The notes beneath the pieces were generated by a model. It was not told where the DNA came from, did not search any database, and saw only the letters and a program-made list of their open reading frames with translations. This document shows, one piece after another, positions 62,058-64,000 of a stretch of DNA of 64,000 bases. A program made the translations under genes and the position numbers. Origin of the DNA: Microbacteriaceae bacterium (GTDB lineage Bacteria; Actinomycetota; Actinomycetes; Actinomycetales; Microbacteriaceae); NCBI GenBank assembly GCA_009780695.1, contig WQZN01000001.1, forward strand, positions 186,001-250,000. Direction: 5' to 3'. The first letter of the stretch is position 1; every line of letters starts with the position of its first letter.

Positions 62058-63071
62058 ATGGCGACGCTGCACAGGCTCGGGTTCCTCACCATCGGCACGT
62101 TCGACCCGGCCGCGCCGCGGCGGGGCCACGAGGACACGCTCGAGCTCATCGAGCTCGGCGAGCGCCTCGGTTTCGACTCGGCCTGGCTGCGTCAGCGGCA
62201 CCTGCAGTTCGGCATCTCGTCGCCCGTGGCCGTGCTCGCGGCGGCGACGCAGCGCACCTCGCGCATCGAGCTGGGCACCGCGGTGGTGCCGATCGGCGCC
62301 GAGAACCCGTTGCGGCTCGCCGAGGACCTGGCCACCGTCGACATCCTCTCGGGCGGCCGTCTCAATCCCGGCTTCTCGACGGGCACGCCGATCCACTTCG
62401 ACGACTACAAGGAAGCGCTCTACCCCGGCACCTGGCGCGACGAGGACCTGAGCTATGCCCGCCTGCTGCGCTTCCGCGGCTTCGTGCGCGGCGACGAGGC
62501 GAGCGCGTTCGCCGGCGCCGAGGGCATCGAGCAGTACAGCCACCGCGTCGAGCCGCATGCCGACGGCCTCGACGAGCGCCTCTGGTACGGCGCGGCGAGC
62601 ATGCGCTCGGCCGAGTGGGCGGGTGCCAACGGGTTCCACCTGCTCACCTCGTCGGTGGTCTTCGCCGAGGGCGGCGGCGACTTCTCGTCCGTGCAGCGCG
62701 GCCAGATCGACCGCTACCGCGAGGCCCGCGGCGAGGGCGCGCGCGTCTCACAGGGGCTCGTCGTGATCCCCACCGACTCGGCGACGCCCGCGCAGGTCGC
62801 GAAATACCGCGAATACGCCGCGTCGCGCGAGGCGCGCGTGGGCGCACCGCAGGGGCCGCGGGGGATGCTGTTCGCACCCGACCTGGTCGGGACATCCGCC
62901 GAGATCGCCGAGCGCCTCGCCGCCGACATCGCCTTCCAGGCCGTCGACGAGGTCGCCTTCGCACTGCCCTTCTCGTTCGAGCGCGACGACTACGTGCAGC
63001 TGCTCACCGACATCGCGGGGGCACTCGCCCCGGCGCTCGGCTGGTCGCCCGCGCCCGCGCCCACGGCCTGA
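62058..63071 (+). CDS. Luciferase-like (LLM class) flavin-dependent monooxygenase
   Basis: A 337-residue TIM-barrel enzyme of the bacterial luciferase superfamily. It has LELIELGERLGFDSAWLRQR near the N-terminus, SSPVAVLAAATQRTSRIELG and AEDLATVDILSGGRLNPGFS, the standard order in this family. It uses reduced FMN and O2 to oxidise an organic substrate. The flavin reductase just upstream probably supplies FMNH2. CAGACT seven bases before ATG 62058, with no ribosome binding site, suggests it may also have a leaderless transcript. The substrate is not known. Confidence 0.9.
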   Translation: MATLHRLGFLTIGTFDPAAPRRGHEDTLELIELGERLGFDSAWLRQRHLQFGISSPVAVLAAATQRTSRIELGTAVVPIGAENPLRLAEDLATVDILSGGRLNPGFSTGTPIHFDDYKEALYPGTWRDEDLSYARLLRFRGFVRGDEASAFAGAEGIEQYSHRVEPHADGLDERLWYGAASMRSAEWAGANGFHLLTSSVVFAEGGGDFSSVQRGQIDRYREARGEGARVSQGLVVIPTDSATPAQVAKYREYAASREARVGAPQGPRGMLFAPDLVGTSAEIAERLAADIAFQAVDEVAFALPFSFERDDYVQLLTDIAGALAPALGWSPAPAPTA

Positions 63072-63080
63072 GCCGTCGGC

Positions 63081-63983
63081 CTACGCGGCCGCGACCGCCG
63101 CGAAGAACAGGCGCGCGAGCTCGACGTGGTCGACGTCGCTGTGCCCCGAGATCACGGCCGAGCAGTCGATTGAGTACTGACGGCCCGCGCCGAGCGCGAA
63201 GTGCTCCGCGCCGACGGCGAGCGGCGGCAGGGCACCCGCCGTCGACACAGGCGGGTCGAAGCCGAAGCCCTCGGCGCCGAGTGCGGCGCTGCGGGCCGGC
63301 GTTCCCTGCAGCGCGGCGGGCACGGCGGCATAGTTGCGCTGCAGCACGAACTCCATGCCGAGGCGGTAGAGCACACCGAGCGCCGCATCGTGGCTCGAGG
63401 TGGTCGCGACGAGCGCGCCGTCGACGAGGCCGTCGTCGATGACCGCGCGGAACGCCCCGGAGCCGCCCGTGAGGAACGGCGCCCGATCGGAGAACGCCCA
63501 CGACGACTCGGCCGCCTGCACGAGCAGCAGGGTCGCCGCATGCAGGCCGCCGCGACCCGCCCCCGCCAGAGCCCCGGACAGGGCGACGCAGCCGAGACTG
63601 TGGCCGACGAGGTGCAGGCGGATGTCGGGCGCCGCGGCACCGAGCCGGGTGAGCAGCCGGGCGAGCCCGGCATCCGCCGCCCCGAGCGCGACGGCGCGCT
63701 GCCGCATGCTCCAGAAGCTGAGGAAGTCGCGCACCTCGGCACCGGCCCCGGCGAGCGCCGTGGGCAGGCTGCCGTCGGCGAGATGCGGCTGCAGGGCGGC
63801 AGGCACGTCGGGCGGCTCGTCGGCCGGGTCGGGCGAGCTCGGCCAGTGCACGCCGACGACGAGCGGCGCGGACGCCCCCGGCCACGCGAGCGGATGCGCC
63901 GTCTCGAGCCAGCCGCGATAGACGGTCTCGGCCCCGGCGAGATCGTCGAGCCAGCCATGGCACATCAGCACGACATCCGCCAC
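63081..63983 (-). CDS. Alpha/beta hydrolase-like protein, possibly cut at its start by the window edge
   Basis: A protein of at least 300 residues with the alpha/beta-hydrolase nucleophile elbow GHSLG in IRLHLVGHSLGCVALSGALA and an N-terminal strand VVLMCHGWLDDLAG that gives the HG oxyanion motif. IDCSAVISGHSDVDH near the C-terminus supplies a catalytic His candidate (D-V-D-H). The track starts at GTG 63983, but the frame stays open to the end of the window (IAAGG before it), so the true start may lie outside. It is convergent with the monooxygenase gene. A lipase, esterase or a signalling hydrolase cannot be told apart. Confidence 0.75.
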   Translation of the reverse strand: MADVVLMCHGWLDDLAGAETVYRGWLETAHPLAWPGASAPLVVGVHWPSSPDPADEPPDVPAALQPHLADGSLPTALAGAGAEVRDFLSFWSMRQRAVALGAADAGLARLLTRLGAAAPDIRLHLVGHSLGCVALSGALAGAGRGGLHAATLLLVQAAESSWAFSDRAPFLTGGSGAFRAVIDDGLVDGALVATTSSHDAALGVLYRLGMEFVLQRNYAAVPAALQGTPARSAALGAEGFGFDPPVSTAGALPPLAVGAEHFALGAGRQYSIDCSAVISGHSDVDHVELARLFFAAVAAA

Positions 63984-64000
63984 GCCGCCCGCCGCGATGC

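Overview
The window looks like chromosome from a high-GC actinobacterium, probably Microbacteriaceae. This is inferred from very high GC in all genes, the recurrent GGATGCC/GGCATCC octet-like words, many 4-bp ATGA/GTGA gene overlaps, leaderless-type starts (TANNNT 6-7 nt before ATG) and the family mix. No rRNA, tRNA, CRISPR, transposase or phage gene was seen, and no gene-free stretch exceeds 300 bases.

Left part (1-16.8 kb), housekeeping and accessory genes: a GNAT fragment; a compact minus-strand redox operon (exported Ser/Thr protein, ApbE, di-haem membrane protein, NuoF-like flavoprotein, 3-Cys ferredoxin); an exported PepSY-like protein; a VIT1/CCC1 metal transporter; PhoU; a split DUF1254/DUF1214 pair; a MarR-regulated but frameshifted SDR; GNAT plus MmyB-type XRE regulator divergent from an SDR; DUF2000 divergent from Lrp/AsnC; DUF1304; a DHA2 drug exporter and TetR. 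Two families of long intergenic palindromes (A and B) punctuate this part, and B recurs at 38 kb.

Middle and right part (15.5-59 kb), a large glycan-utilisation island aimed at alpha-mannosides. Module 1 (15.5-32.4 kb): ROK regulator, two Gfo/Idh/MocA oxidoreductases, GyrI-like protein, GH36/27-like glycosidase, an Opp-type ABC importer with a coupled 72-aa membrane protein, GH38 alpha-mannosidase and GH2 glycosidase. Module 2 (33.0-37.5 kb): two secreted GH76 endo-alpha-1,6-mannanase-like enzymes flanking a LacI regulator, each with a TTGGAAACGTTTCCAA operator upstream. Module 3 (38.2-58.9 kb): a second LacI regulator, GH38, a GH5 (GH5_18-like) beta-mannosidase candidate, a second Opp-type ABC importer, a cytosolic GH18, an ABC exporter, a GH92 alpha-mannosidase and a secreted Endo-H-like GH18 with a ricin-type lectin domain. 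Eight copies of a CTAAACCGATATAG-like operator precede nearly every transcription unit of module 3, so it reads as one regulon.

Taken together, modules 2 and 3 describe a pathway for yeast or plant high-mannose glycoprotein. Secreted GH76 and Endo-H-like enzymes would cut mannan and release N-glycans. The Opp-type importer would take them in. Cytosolic GH92, GH38 and GH5 would trim alpha-mannose and split the Man-beta-1,4-GlcNAc core. Substrates are inferred from families, not shown. The right end (59-64 kb) holds an MprF-like membrane protein, a flavin reductase next to a luciferase-like monooxygenase, and an alpha/beta hydrolase running off the window.
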